Of a stretch of 34,251 nucleotides of DNA, positions 7,676 to 15,326 are shown piece after piece. Each line of letters starts with the position of its first letter. The stretch's first letter is position 1. Source of the DNA: Anaerolineae bacterium (GTDB taxonomy: Bacteria > Chloroflexota > Anaerolineae > J036 > Brachytrichaceae); NCBI GenBank assembly GCA_023511655.1, contig JAIMBB010000019.1, positions 1 through 34,251 on the forward strand, in the 5' to 3' direction. Made by a program: the position numbers and the translations under genes. The notes below the pieces were generated by a model that saw only the letters and a program-made list of their open reading frames with translations, did no database searches and was not told the origin of the DNA.

Positions 7676-8476
7676 ATGACAACCGATCCCGTGAAGCTCC
7701 CTCGCATCATTGCCGCGATTCACCTGTTGCCGTCTCGAGAATCCTTCCGTCCCGATTTTCAACCCTTGCACAAAATCATCGAACACGCCCTGATCCACGC
7801 CCAGATCGCCTACGACGGCGGCGTGCGTGGGTTCTACTTCCAGGATGTGAACGATACACCGGTGGGGCCGCATGTGGCCGAACACACCGTGTCGCACATG
7901 ACGACGATCGGCCAGGAGCTACGACGGGCCTTCCCCGACGTGGCCCTGGGCGTGTGTCTGATGCAGAACAGCGGCAAGGAGTCCATCGAGATCGCGCACG
8001 CCATCGGTGCCCAATTCGTGCGCATCAAGGTCTACGTCGGCGCGATGGTCAAAGCCGAAGGCATCGTGCAGGGAGTGGCTTACGAAGCGATCCGGACGCG
8101 CCATCACCTGAACGCGCAACACATCAAGATTCTGGCCGACGTATATGACCGGCTAGGCGAACCAGTGGCGCCCATCCCGCTGCCGGATATGTGCCGTCAG
8201 GCCGTCGAGTTTGGCCGGGCCGATGGCTTGATCCTCACGGGCCGAACGCCTGAACAATCCATCCGTATGTTTGACGAAGTGAAACCACTCAAGCTTCCCG
8301 TCCCCCTGATTCTGGGCGGCGGCGCCTCGGCCCAGGCGATGAAATTCTTCGTCAACCGGGCCGACCATTTCATCGTGCATGCCGCGTTCATCCGCCGTGG
8401 GCTGCCGCCGCGCAACGGCATCCCGGTCGAGTGGGATGTGGAGAAGGTCAAAGAACTCGTCGCGCTGGCCAGGTGA
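7676..8476 (+). CDS. BtpA/SgcQ-family TIM-barrel protein
   Basis: This encodes 266 aa, close to the usual family length. It starts with the family's strand 1 (LPRIIAAIHLLPSR) and shows the conserved YDGGVRGFYFQDVNDTP, MQNSGKESIEIAHAIGAQFV and PLILGGGASAQ segments of the BtpA fold. BtpA was named for photosystem I biogenesis in cyanobacteria. SgcQ is the enteric homologue in a sugar utilisation cluster, and the family is widespread in non-phototrophs, so the name does not imply photosynthesis here. The PfkB kinase starts 47 bases later on the same strand, which suggests a shared, perhaps sugar or nucleoside, catabolic step. Reaction unknown. Confidence 0.88.
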   Translation: MTTDPVKLPRIIAAIHLLPSRESFRPDFQPLHKIIEHALIHAQIAYDGGVRGFYFQDVNDTPVGPHVAEHTVSHMTTIGQELRRAFPDVALGVCLMQNSGKESIEIAHAIGAQFVRIKVYVGAMVKAEGIVQGVAYEAIRTRHHLNAQHIKILADVYDRLGEPVAPIPLPDMCRQAVEFGRADGLILTGRTPEQSIRMFDEVKPLKLPVPLILGGGASAQAMKFFVNRADHFIVHAAFIRRGLPPRNGIPVEWDVEKVKELVALAR

Positions 8477-8490
8477 ATAAGGGAAATATG

Positions 8491-8568
8491 AGAAATGAGA
8501 AATGAGAAATGAGAAATGAGAAATGGCCGATAACTCCCTTTCTCAACTCTCAATTCTCAATTCCCAAC
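8491..8568 (+). repeat. Two opposed heptanucleotide arrays around the pfkB-like start codon
   Basis: Five exact copies of agaaatg fill 8491-8525, the last ATG being the start of the kinase gene. Four near-identical copies of tctcaat (tctcaac, tctcaat, tctcaat, tcccaac) fill 8541-8568 inside the coding region. The arrays are nearly reverse complements (AATGAGA against ATTGAGA) and in register, so 8496-8523 can pair with 8539-8566 at 23 of 28 positions. The loop (8524-8538) begins in the start codon. The upstream array also contains nested six-codon frames starting at successive ATGs. Confidence 0.9.
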
Positions 8569-9650
8569 TGATCTGCTGCGGCGGGTTGCGCACCGATTAC
8601 ATCATTACCGCTCAAGGCAAAGTGCGTGTGATGGAGATGGGCGGCAATGCGCTGTATGCCGCCGCTGGCGCACAAATATGGCTGAGGCCGATTGCCATCC
8701 TCGCCCGCATCGGCGATGGCTATCCGCTCGGCTGGTTGGATGACCTGTGCGCATACGGCTTCGATACGCGCGGCATCCGCAAGGTACCCGGCTTTCAGGA
8801 TCACCGCACGTTCTACGCTTACCTCGATGAGAACACGCGGGTGGATACCGAGCCGGCCAGGCACTTTGCTCGTCTGGGCTTCGAATTGCCCGCGGCGCTG
8901 CGCGATTACGTGCACTCCACCCCCGGCCAGGATGACCCACACCACTACGAGCCACTGGCCGTCACGCCGGAAGACCTGGAGGCATATTTCGCTGCCAGGA
9001 CCGAAGCGAAAGACGCTCCGCGCCCGATACCCCCCTCTCCGGGTCCAGATCGGCTGTGGCAGGCCGGAGAGCGGGGATCGGTGATTGGCCTGCATATTGC
9101 CCCTAGCAGCATCTGCACGCAGCGCCATCTGCCCCAGGTAGCCCGGCGATACGGCGTGCAGGTCATCGGCGCCGATCCCGGCGAGCGGGCGATGCAGCCT
9201 GCGCTCATGCCCTATGTCGAAGAGGTGCTCGCGCAGGTGGATGTGTTCATGCCGAGCGATCAAGAAGCCGAGAGTTTGTTCCGCGACGAACCGGACGAAA
9301 TGGACCCCAGGCGGTGTGCCGAATGGTTCGCCGCGCGCGGCCCGCGCGTGGTCGTGCTCAAGCTCGGCTCGGACGGTGCGCTGGTGCATGAACGCGACAG
9401 CAGTCGATTTTGGCATGTGCCAGCACTGCCCGTGCGCGTCGTAGACGTGACCGGCGCCGGCGATGCCTTCTGTGGCGGCTTCATGGCCGACTTTGTGCGC
9501 CATGGCGACCCGGTGCGCGCGGCGATCACCGGCACGGTCTCAGCCTCACTCGCCATCCAGGATTACGGCCCGCTGCACATCCTCGATGCGACGGAGGACG
9601 AAGTGGACCATCGCGCGTCGTTGCTGCGAAGCTTCGTGACCGCGTTCTAG
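8523..9650 (+). CDS. PfkB-family carbohydrate/nucleoside kinase
   Basis: This encodes 375 aa of the ribokinase/PfkB family, which phosphorylates sugars or nucleosides with ATP. The N-terminal motif GGLRTDYI and the di-glycine MGGNALYAA are present. The C-terminal signature DVTGAGDAFCGGFMADF carries the catalytic base, Asp314. Between them (about residues 120-180) is a long Pro/Asp-rich insertion not typical of ribokinases. The first 16 residues (MADNSLSQLSILNSQL) are encoded by heptanucleotide repeats and precede the normal beginning of the fold, so the N-terminus looks recruited from repeat DNA. It follows a BtpA-family gene by 47 bases, probably in one operon. Substrate not determinable. 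Confidence 0.88.
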   Translation: MADNSLSQLSILNSQLICCGGLRTDYIITAQGKVRVMEMGGNALYAAAGAQIWLRPIAILARIGDGYPLGWLDDLCAYGFDTRGIRKVPGFQDHRTFYAYLDENTRVDTEPARHFARLGFELPAALRDYVHSTPGQDDPHHYEPLAVTPEDLEAYFAARTEAKDAPRPIPPSPGPDRLWQAGERGSVIGLHIAPSSICTQRHLPQVARRYGVQVIGADPGERAMQPALMPYVEEVLAQVDVFMPSDQEAESLFRDEPDEMDPRRCAEWFAARGPRVVVLKLGSDGALVHERDSSRFWHVPALPVRVVDVTGAGDAFCGGFMADFVRHGDPVRAAITGTVSASLAIQDYGPLHILDATEDEVDHRASLLRSFVTAF

Positions 9651-9957
9651 CCCGCTCCCCCTCGACCTATTGTTACGCTTGCATTTCTTGCGCCGTCAGG
9701 TTCCCTATGTTCTTCTCAGGCCTGGTCGCTTGCTGAATCGGGGAGCTTGACGCTGAAAAATCTTTCGCCATCCTTAGAGGGCGCTAAGAAAATTCGCAGT
9801 TTCGTCGCATGCCCGTCAGGTGAACTTTGTTGCAGGTATGCAATTCAGCTATCGTCGGTTGCTATTCGTCTTGCCTCTTTCGTTTGCCGAGCAACCAGCA
9901 AAAACCTATCCGGTTCGCTATCCTGACGCGCGTAACTGATGTCCCGCTTGGGCGCAA
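9651..9957. other. Non-coding gap of lower GC, no recognised element
   Basis: About 300 bases between the kinase and the small gene at 9971 are visibly less GC-rich than the neighbours, with no open frame of note. A TTGACG near 9747 could be a -35 box, but no matching -10 is clear. I see no riboswitch, tRNA or terminator that I can name. It probably holds the promoter of the small gene. Confidence 0.4.
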
Positions 9958-9964
9958 AAGGAGG
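9958..9964 (+). promoter_or_regulatory. Strong Shine-Dalgarno site AAGGAGG
   Basis: AAGGAGG sits 6 bases before the ATG at 9971. It is the best ribosome binding site in the window and argues that the 66-codon frame is really translated. Confidence 0.75.
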
Positions 9965-9970
9965 CTTTAG

Positions 9971-10171
9971 ATGCTCAGGAAGATCGATGACAAATTGCAT
10001 GATCTGGCGGATCGCGTGTTCGAGGCGTTGGGTTACCACCGCCATCCTCCGCCGGTGCGGCTGACGCGCATTGTGATCGTGCGCGTGCCTGGCCATGAAC
10101 CGACGCCCCACATGAACCTGGCGCCGGCTCGCATGCAGCCAAGCGCGTTGATCGCCCGCCGCCGATTTTGA
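9971..10171 (+). CDS. Small hypothetical protein, 66 aa
   Basis: I do not recognise this protein. It begins MLRKIDDKLHDLADRVFEAL, an amphipathic helix, followed by a His/Pro-rich stretch (GYHRHPPP), a hydrophobic strand (TRIVIVRVPG) and a basic tail (IARRRF). There is no signal peptide or membrane helix. The ideal ribosome binding site at 9958 with 6-base spacing is the main evidence that it is real. A 58-codon frame starts 4 bases after its stop. It sits alone in a gap between a kinase and an amidohydrolase, so context gives no function. Confidence 0.6.
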   Translation: MLRKIDDKLHDLADRVFEALGYHRHPPPVRLTRIVIVRVPGHEPTPHMNLAPARMQPSALIARRRF

Positions 10172-10175
10172 GCGC

Positions 10176-10352
10176 ATGACGAACCTGGGAAGCACGAAGC
10201 TGAGGCGAGGGCGGTTTCAGGCTTCCCCGATCGCATCGTCGAAGATCACTGGCATGTCCAGACTATCGAGAGAGAAGTTGCTTCGCCTGATGCGCGCGGC
10301 GAGGTTCTTGCATCGGCTGCGCCTGCGGCCGGTGCCGGCCGCCGTGGCGTAA
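10176..10352 (+). CDS. Doubtful small basic ORF, 58 aa
   Basis: An uninterrupted 58-codon frame starts 4 bases after the preceding small gene. It encodes a very basic peptide (MTNLGSTKLRRGRF...) with an Arg/Leu-rich, potentially amphipathic C-terminal half (KLLRLMRAARFLHRLRLR). There is no ribosome binding site. It could be translated by coupling to the gene before it, or could be chance in GC-rich DNA. An internal ATG at 10254 would give 32 aa. Confidence 0.25.
   Translation: MTNLGSTKLRRGRFQASPIASSKITGMSRLSREKLLRLMRAARFLHRLRLRPVPAAVA
10325..10342. repeat. Short GC palindrome
   Basis: gcggccgg and ccggccgc form an 8-bp palindrome around a two-base centre (tg). It overlaps the end of the doubtful 58-codon ORF. 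It may be chance in GC-rich DNA, or part of the same terminator or regulatory region as the hairpin at 10402. Confidence 0.4.
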
Positions 10353-10401
10353 CCTTATCGTTCGACGATCCTCCGATGCGGCCGATGGCACCTTCGGTCG
10401 C

Positions 10402-10437
10402 GCGGCGGTGGCCGGAAAGTGAGCCGGCCACCGCCGC
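10402..10437 (+). terminator. 14-bp perfect hairpin before the M20 gene
   Basis: gcggcggtggccgg (10402-10415) pairs perfectly with ccggccaccgccgc (10424-10437) around an 8-base A-rich loop. No U-tract follows on either strand, so it is not a canonical intrinsic terminator. It could end transcription from the small genes or act as a regulatory structure ahead of the promoter box at 10463. Confidence 0.5.
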
Positions 10438-10462
10438 AAACCCTCTAACCCGTCCGTTGCGC

Positions 10463-10468
10463 TATCAT
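10463..10468 (+). promoter_or_regulatory. -10 box TATCAT, probable leaderless promoter
   Basis: TATCAT ends 7 bases before the ATG at 10476, so transcription would start at or next to the start codon. There is no Shine-Dalgarno sequence before this gene. Confidence 0.5.
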
Positions 10469-10475
10469 CTGGTGC

Positions 10476-11663
10476 ATGACGGCGCAACCTCAGGCCCTGC
10501 AAACTCTGGCTCTGGCAGAGCGGCTCGCCCCTTCTCTCGTCACCTGGCGCCGTGCTATTCATTGTCATCCCGAACTGGGCTTTCGCGAGTTTAAAACTGC
10601 TGGCCTGGTCGCTCGCGAGCTGAGGACAATGGGTATTGAGTTTCGCACCGGCGTCGGCAAAACCGGCATCGTTGCCGACATCGCCTCCGATAAAACGGGC
10701 AGGTGGGTGGCACTACGCGCCGACATGGATGCGTTGCCGATCCATGAGCAGAATGATTGCGCTTATCGCTCGCGCGTGCCCGGCGTGATGCACGCATGCG
10801 GTCATGATGCGCATACGGCGATGTTGCTCGGCGCGGCTGCCCTATTTGCCCAGCATCCCCCAACGGCGGGCGGCGTGAGATTCATCTTCCAGCCTTGCGA
10901 AGAGGATGCCGACGAGGAGGGCCTGAGCGGAGCCCAGCGCATGGTCGCCGAAGGCGCGATGGCGGGGATGAGCGCCGTGCTTGCACTGCACGTGACGCCC
11001 CTATTGCCGGTCGGCAAAGTCGGCTATGATGAAGCAATCTCCGCCAGCGTGGATGATTTCGTGCTCACTCTGCGCGGCCCCGGCGGACATGCAGCCAGCC
11101 CACATCTGACCGTGGACACGGTGATGGTGCTTGGTCAGGTGATCGGCGCACTCTATGCCGGCGTGCCGCGCGCCGTTGACCCAATGCACCCGGCGGTGCT
11201 GACCATCGGCTCGGTAAACGGCGGGCATGCGAACAACGTCATTCCCTCGGAGATTCGGCTGACCGGCACGCTGCGGGCGCGCAATGCTGAGGCGCGGCTG
11301 GCAGCTATGCAGGTCTGCGAGCGCGCAGTCACGTTGGCACGTGCGCTGGGCGCCGAGGCGGAATGGCACTGGGAACAGCCGTCCCATCCGCTGTCGCTCA
11401 ACGACGCCGCGGCCCTCGATGCGCTGGTTCGCGCTGCTCGCAGCCTGCTTGGCCCTGACTGCGTCGCCGACGATCGTGGGTTGGGACTGGGTGGCGAGGA
11501 TTTCACCTATTTCGCGCAGCAAGCGCCCGGCGCAATGCTATACCTGGGCGCTCGGGTTGACGGCCACGGTGAATGGCACACGCCGACCTTTGATGTAGAT
11601 GAGCGGGCTTTGCCGCTGGGAGCAGCGATCCTGTACGAAGGTGCGCGCCTGTTAATGTCGTGA
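10476..11663 (+). CDS. M20D amidohydrolase (hippurate/N-acyl-amino-acid hydrolase type), copy 1
   Basis: This encodes 395 aa, the usual length for M20D amidohydrolases, which release an acyl group from N-acyl amino acids or related amides using a two-metal site. Metal-binding and catalytic motifs are in order: RADMDALPIHE (about residue 82), HACGHDAHTAML (about 107), QPCEEDADEEGL in place of the usual QPAEE (about 140), a dimerisation domain with GGHAASPH (about 205), and GLGGEDFTYF (near the C-terminus). It is a paralogue of the enzyme at 17548. The -10 box at 10463 suggests a leaderless start. The next gene, an alpha/beta hydrolase, starts 76 bases on. Substrate cannot be told from sequence. 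Confidence 0.9.
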   Translation: MTAQPQALQTLALAERLAPSLVTWRRAIHCHPELGFREFKTAGLVARELRTMGIEFRTGVGKTGIVADIASDKTGRWVALRADMDALPIHEQNDCAYRSRVPGVMHACGHDAHTAMLLGAAALFAQHPPTAGGVRFIFQPCEEDADEEGLSGAQRMVAEGAMAGMSAVLALHVTPLLPVGKVGYDEAISASVDDFVLTLRGPGGHAASPHLTVDTVMVLGQVIGALYAGVPRAVDPMHPAVLTIGSVNGGHANNVIPSEIRLTGTLRARNAEARLAAMQVCERAVTLARALGAEAEWHWEQPSHPLSLNDAAALDALVRAARSLLGPDCVADDRGLGLGGEDFTYFAQQAPGAMLYLGARVDGHGEWHTPTFDVDERALPLGAAILYEGARLLMS

Positions 11664-11739
11664 TGCATTTTGCGTTGTTGACGCACGACCGACGACGTCG
11701 TTGACCCATTCAGTCCATCGAGTACCAAGAGGCCAATCC

Positions 11740-12762
11740 ATGACGCAAATATTCGATCCAAACGGCGCACCTATGCCTGAGCGCTCGTCGTCCGGGCATC
11801 CTTCGCTATGGCCTGTGGCGCTGGCTACGGCTGCCAGTGCTGCGTTGGGCCTGGGGCTGGCTGTGATCGCCTGGTCGCGCTGCTATGTCAATCACAATGT
11901 GCCGTTGACTGCAGCGCTGCGCGGCGAGCTGGTGCGCTTCCGTGGGCGACGGGCGGGCAACCTGGCCTACTATGCAGCCGGGCCGGCGCGCCGCGGCGTG
12001 CCGCCGCTCGTCTTCGTTCATTCGATCAACGCCTCTGCTTCGTCGTTCGAGATGAAGCCACTCTACGACCACTATGCCCAATCGCGGCGCGTGATCGCGC
12101 TCGACCTGCCAGGATACGGCTTCTCCGATCGGAGCGATCGGGTTTACAAACCGGCGCTGTTCAGGGATGCCATCCTCGACCTGATAGAACAGGAATTGGG
12201 TGGCCTGGCCGTGGATGCGGTGGCGTTGTCGCTGGGGAGTGAGTTCCTGGCGCTGGCCGCGCAGTCCAAGCCGTTATATTTCCATTCGCTGACCTTCCTC
12301 TCGGCCACCGGCTTTAGCCGGCGCAGTCAATCGCTTCGCCCCAACAACCTGTTGCTGAATCTTCTGCGGGTGCCGGCCTGGCGCCGTCCGGTCTACGATT
12401 TGCTCACCTCACGTCCCAGCTTGAGGTTCTTCTTGCGATCCAGCCAGCGCACCCGACTCGACCGCTCGCTGGTGGACTACGCCTATGCCACCAGCCACCA
12501 ACCGCAGGCAGAGAACGCGCCCTATTACTTCATCACCTTCCATCTCTTCACACCGACCATCTTCGAGGTCTACCGCTCGCTACCGCAGCCATGTTTGACC
12601 ATCTATGGCCAGGATCCCTTCTCGCGTTACGATCTGGCCGGCGAGCTGAATGACAAACCGAATTGGTGCATCCTCCCCCTGGAGAATGCAGGGGCGCTGG
12701 TGCACTGGGACGAGCCGCGAGCAGTCATCGCCTCGTTAGACGCGCACCTGGTGCCGAAGTAG
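11740..12762 (+). CDS. Membrane-anchored alpha/beta hydrolase
   Basis: This encodes 340 aa from the ATG at 11740; the frame opens at a TTG at 11701, which has no better support. One hydrophobic segment (about residues 19-46, LWPVALATAASAALGLGLAV) precedes the hydrolase fold, so the catalytic domain is membrane-tethered. The oxyanion strand PPLVFVHSINASASSFE, the loop LDLPGYGFSDRS and the nucleophile elbow VALSLGSE are clear. The elbow is A-L-S-L-G rather than G-x-S-x-G, which is tolerated in this family. The C-terminal block AGALVHWDEP supplies the His. The acid may be the Asp in YGQDPFS. Its 3' end lies 7 bases from the convergent glucan phosphorylase. Function within the superfamily is unknown. 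Confidence 0.82.
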   Translation: MTQIFDPNGAPMPERSSSGHPSLWPVALATAASAALGLGLAVIAWSRCYVNHNVPLTAALRGELVRFRGRRAGNLAYYAAGPARRGVPPLVFVHSINASASSFEMKPLYDHYAQSRRVIALDLPGYGFSDRSDRVYKPALFRDAILDLIEQELGGLAVDAVALSLGSEFLALAAQSKPLYFHSLTFLSATGFSRRSQSLRPNNLLLNLLRVPAWRRPVYDLLTSRPSLRFFLRSSQRTRLDRSLVDYAYATSHQPQAENAPYYFITFHLFTPTIFEVYRSLPQPCLTIYGQDPFSRYDLAGELNDKPNWCILPLENAGALVHWDEPRAVIASLDAHLVPK

Positions 12763-12769
12763 CGACGAT

Positions 12770-14947
12770 TCAAACTTTCAGCGCTTCGCCTGAGGCGCGC
12801 TCGGCCGGCTGATTGATCAACGGCGCATACATCTCCTCGACGTATTGCTTGAGCATGCGGCGGGTGCTGAAGCGCGGTGCAACCGTAGCGATGGATTCCT
12901 TCGACCACTTCAGCCAGTTGTGTGGGATGCCGTCGTCGTCGGTGTCATAGTACAGGGGGACGATTTCGTTCTCCAGCGTGTTGAACAGGGACTCGCAATC
13001 CACGCGATCCTGTTCCTCTAGGTCGTCATAGGATTTGTCTTCGCCGATCGGCCAGCCGTTCTTGCCGTTATAGGCCTCGCGCCACCAACCGTCCAGCACG
13101 CTGAAGTTGATCGCGCCGTTGAGCGCTGCTTTCATGCCGCTCGTGCCGCTGGCTTCGTAGGGCCGGCGCGGCGTATTCATCCACACGTCAACGCCCTGCA
13201 CCAGGTAGCGCGCTACGTTGATGTCGTAGTCTTCGATGAAGACCATGCGGCCGGCCGTGCTGGCGTTTTTGATGACGCGATAGAGTTCCTGGATCAGGCG
13301 TTTGCCGGGCTCGTCGTTGGGGTGAGCCTTGCCGGCATAGATGATCTGAACCGGCCGGGCCGGATCGTTGATCAGCCGAAGCAGGCGCGGCACATCGCGC
13401 AGGATGAGCGTGGCCCGCTTGTAGGTGGGGAAGCGGCGGGCAAAGCCGATCGTCAACGCGTTCGGGTCAATCAGCACGCCGCTGGCGATGGTCTGCACCG
13501 GGTGCTGGCTGTGGGTGACCCACTTGGCGCGGGCGCGCTCGCGCATGAACTGGGCGAGCTTGCGCTTGAGGTGTTTGCGCACTGCCCACAGCTCGTCGTC
13601 GGGAATTTCGTTGATGAGCTGCCACGTCGCCGGGTCGTCCAGGCGGGCGTACCAGCCGGCGCCGAGGTATTCGTCGAACAATCGGCGCATGCGGCGGGCC
13701 AGCCAGGTGGCCGTGTGTACGCCGTTGGTGATGTGCGAGATCGGCACCGGCTGGTTCGGATACATCCATTGCCACATCGCGCGCGAGACCTGTCCATGCA
13801 GCTCGCTCACGCCGTTGGCCTTGGCCGACATGCGCAGGGCGAGCGGCGTCATGCCAAAGGCGCCTTCGTCGTCGCCCAGGGCCATGAACTCCTCACGGGT
13901 CAACCCCAGTTCGTTCCAGAAACCGTTCAGATGTTGGTCAATTTGCCACTTCGGGAAGCGGTCGTTGCCAGCGGGCACTGGCGTATGGGTGGTGAACACG
14001 GTGCTCTGGCGCACGCGTTCGCGGGCCTGCTCGAAGTCCATGCCTTGCTTGACCAGCTCGCGCACGCGTTCGAGCGTGCTGAACGCTGGATGTCCCTCAT
14101 TCATGTGCCAAACGGCCGGGTTGATCTTCAATTCGCGCAGCGCGCGCACTCCGCCGATGCCCAGTACCATCTCCTGGTTGATGCGCGTATCGGGGTCTGG
14201 GCTATACAGGCGCTGAGTGAGCACGCGATCCTGCGGCGCGTTCTCGGGTAGGTCGGTGTCGATCAGATAGAGCGGCACGCGCCCCACCTGCGCCTTCCAC
14301 AGGTTGAAGTACACGCAACGTCCGGGCAGCTCGACGCACAGCACCAGCGGGTCGCCGGCCGCGTCGTATACCTGGATGATCGGCAATTGCTCGAAGTCGA
14401 GATGCTCGTAGTCGGCTTCCTGCCAGCCGTCCTCGGTGATGCGCTGGCGGAAGTAGCCCTGCAAATACAAGAAGCCGACGCCGACCATGGGCACGCCCAT
14501 GTCGCTGGCTTCCTTCAAGTGATCGGCGGCCAGGATGCCCAGGCCGCCGGCATACATCGGCAAAGCCTCCGTCAGGCCGAATTCGAACGAAAAATAGGCG
14601 ACCGGGCCTTTGCGCGCCGGCCAGGCGTTGGGATAGCTCTGGAACCACGGCTTTCCGTTGCCGTTTTCGCGGCCGCTCATGTAGGCCGTGAATTCGGCCA
14701 CCATGCGGTCGTAGGCATCCAGCAGTCGCCTATCCCTTGCAGCATCCGAAAGCGCCTTGCGCGGGACGTGACGCAGAAATTTGACCGGATTGTGATACAC
14801 CTCTTCCCACAGCACAGGGTCTATGCGCTGAAAGATGCGCTGTGCTTCGGGGTGCCAAGTCCACCACAGGTTGTATGCGACCTCTCCCAGCTTCTGAATG
14901 CGTTTCGGCAACAGGCTACAAAGTGATTCGACGACGATCTCTGACAC
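12770..14947 (-). CDS. glgP: Alpha-glucan phosphorylase (GT35), short form
   Basis: This encodes 725 aa. It removes glucose from alpha-1,4-glucan (glycogen or maltodextrin) as glucose 1-phosphate. It belongs to the shorter alpha-glucan phosphorylase type (TIGR02094), smaller than the 815-aa E. coli GlgP. The N-terminal domain has LAYNLWWTWHPEA-type sequence (EVAYNLWWTWHPEAQ) and GGLGILAADHLKEASDMG. The PLP-binding site is SGTSGMKAALNG with Lys606. The frame extends to 15031, but the GTG at 14947 is preceded by GGAGG with 5-base spacing and begins at the family's usual N-terminus, so it is the preferred start. A TATAAT at 15116-15111 implies a leader of about 155 bases. Confidence 0.93.
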   Translation of the reverse strand: MSEIVVESLCSLLPKRIQKLGEVAYNLWWTWHPEAQRIFQRIDPVLWEEVYHNPVKFLRHVPRKALSDAARDRRLLDAYDRMVAEFTAYMSGRENGNGKPWFQSYPNAWPARKGPVAYFSFEFGLTEALPMYAGGLGILAADHLKEASDMGVPMVGVGFLYLQGYFRQRITEDGWQEADYEHLDFEQLPIIQVYDAAGDPLVLCVELPGRCVYFNLWKAQVGRVPLYLIDTDLPENAPQDRVLTQRLYSPDPDTRINQEMVLGIGGVRALRELKINPAVWHMNEGHPAFSTLERVRELVKQGMDFEQARERVRQSTVFTTHTPVPAGNDRFPKWQIDQHLNGFWNELGLTREEFMALGDDEGAFGMTPLALRMSAKANGVSELHGQVSRAMWQWMYPNQPVPISHITNGVHTATWLARRMRRLFDEYLGAGWYARLDDPATWQLINEIPDDELWAVRKHLKRKLAQFMRERARAKWVTHSQHPVQTIASGVLIDPNALTIGFARRFPTYKRATLILRDVPRLLRLINDPARPVQIIYAGKAHPNDEPGKRLIQELYRVIKNASTAGRMVFIEDYDINVARYLVQGVDVWMNTPRRPYEASGTSGMKAALNGAINFSVLDGWWREAYNGKNGWPIGEDKSYDDLEEQDRVDCESLFNTLENEIVPLYYDTDDDGIPHNWLKWSKESIATVAPRFSTRRMLKQYVEEMYAPLINQPAERASGEALKV

Positions 14948-14952
14948 GAATT

Positions 14953-14957
14953 CCTCC
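14953..14957 (-). promoter_or_regulatory. Shine-Dalgarno GGAGG that fixes the glgP start
   Basis: GGAGG on the minus strand lies 5 bases before the GTG at 14947. It decides for this start over the upstream ATG at 15031. Confidence 0.75.
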
Positions 14958-15110
14958 GTTTGGTTTTTCTCGCGCACGTGCTCCGTTGTGTACAAACGCA
15001 ACCCACCCGGCGCAATTGCCGGCGTTCGCATGTGTAGCCCATGTCACATAGGCCGATTGCAGCCGCGTGGATTATTTCTCATGGAGCGTAAACTGGTAAA
15101 GCTGCGAGAG

Positions 15111-15116
15111 ATTATA
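15111..15116 (-). promoter_or_regulatory. -10 box TATAAT for glgP, long leader
   Basis: TATAAT on the minus strand would start transcription near 15104, giving glgP a leader of about 155 bases, much longer than elsewhere in the window. I see no known riboswitch in that leader. The 148 bases between this box and the hairpin at 15264 hold nothing I recognise. Confidence 0.4.
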
Positions 15117-15263
15117 GTATGCGTGAATTCAAGGGGCGTTCGCAACAGCAGCGAGGCGTTGACTCGCAGGGTGTTAGTTCCGTGCCATGCCCTGCGATGC
15201 AACGGTAACGCGAGGTCACCATGGGCCGAGCTTCATCCTGCACCATCGGCTCGCCGTCCGACT

Positions 15264-15294
15264 GCGCCCGCCGCGCTTCAAGCGCGGCGGGCGC
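15264..15294 (-). terminator. 14-bp perfect GC hairpin after the CHRD gene
   Basis: gcgcccgccgcgct (15264-15277) pairs perfectly with agcgcggcgggcgc (15281-15294) around a three-base loop. It begins 32 bases after the CHRD stop on the minus strand. No U-tract follows, so it is a terminator candidate of the L-shaped hairpin type, or an RNA-stabilising end. It resembles the hairpin at 10402 in stem length and GC content. Confidence 0.55.
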
Positions 15295-15326
15295 CTGAGT
15301 CTACGCTCTGGCCCGAACTGCTCCCC

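Noticed and set aside
7676-8476. Evidence of photosynthesis from the BtpA homologue
   Set aside because: The family is widespread in non-phototrophs, and no other photosynthesis gene is present in the window.
9651-9957. Riboswitch or small RNA in the lower-GC gap
   Set aside because: I could not build a conserved structure or match a known class by eye; only the composition differs.
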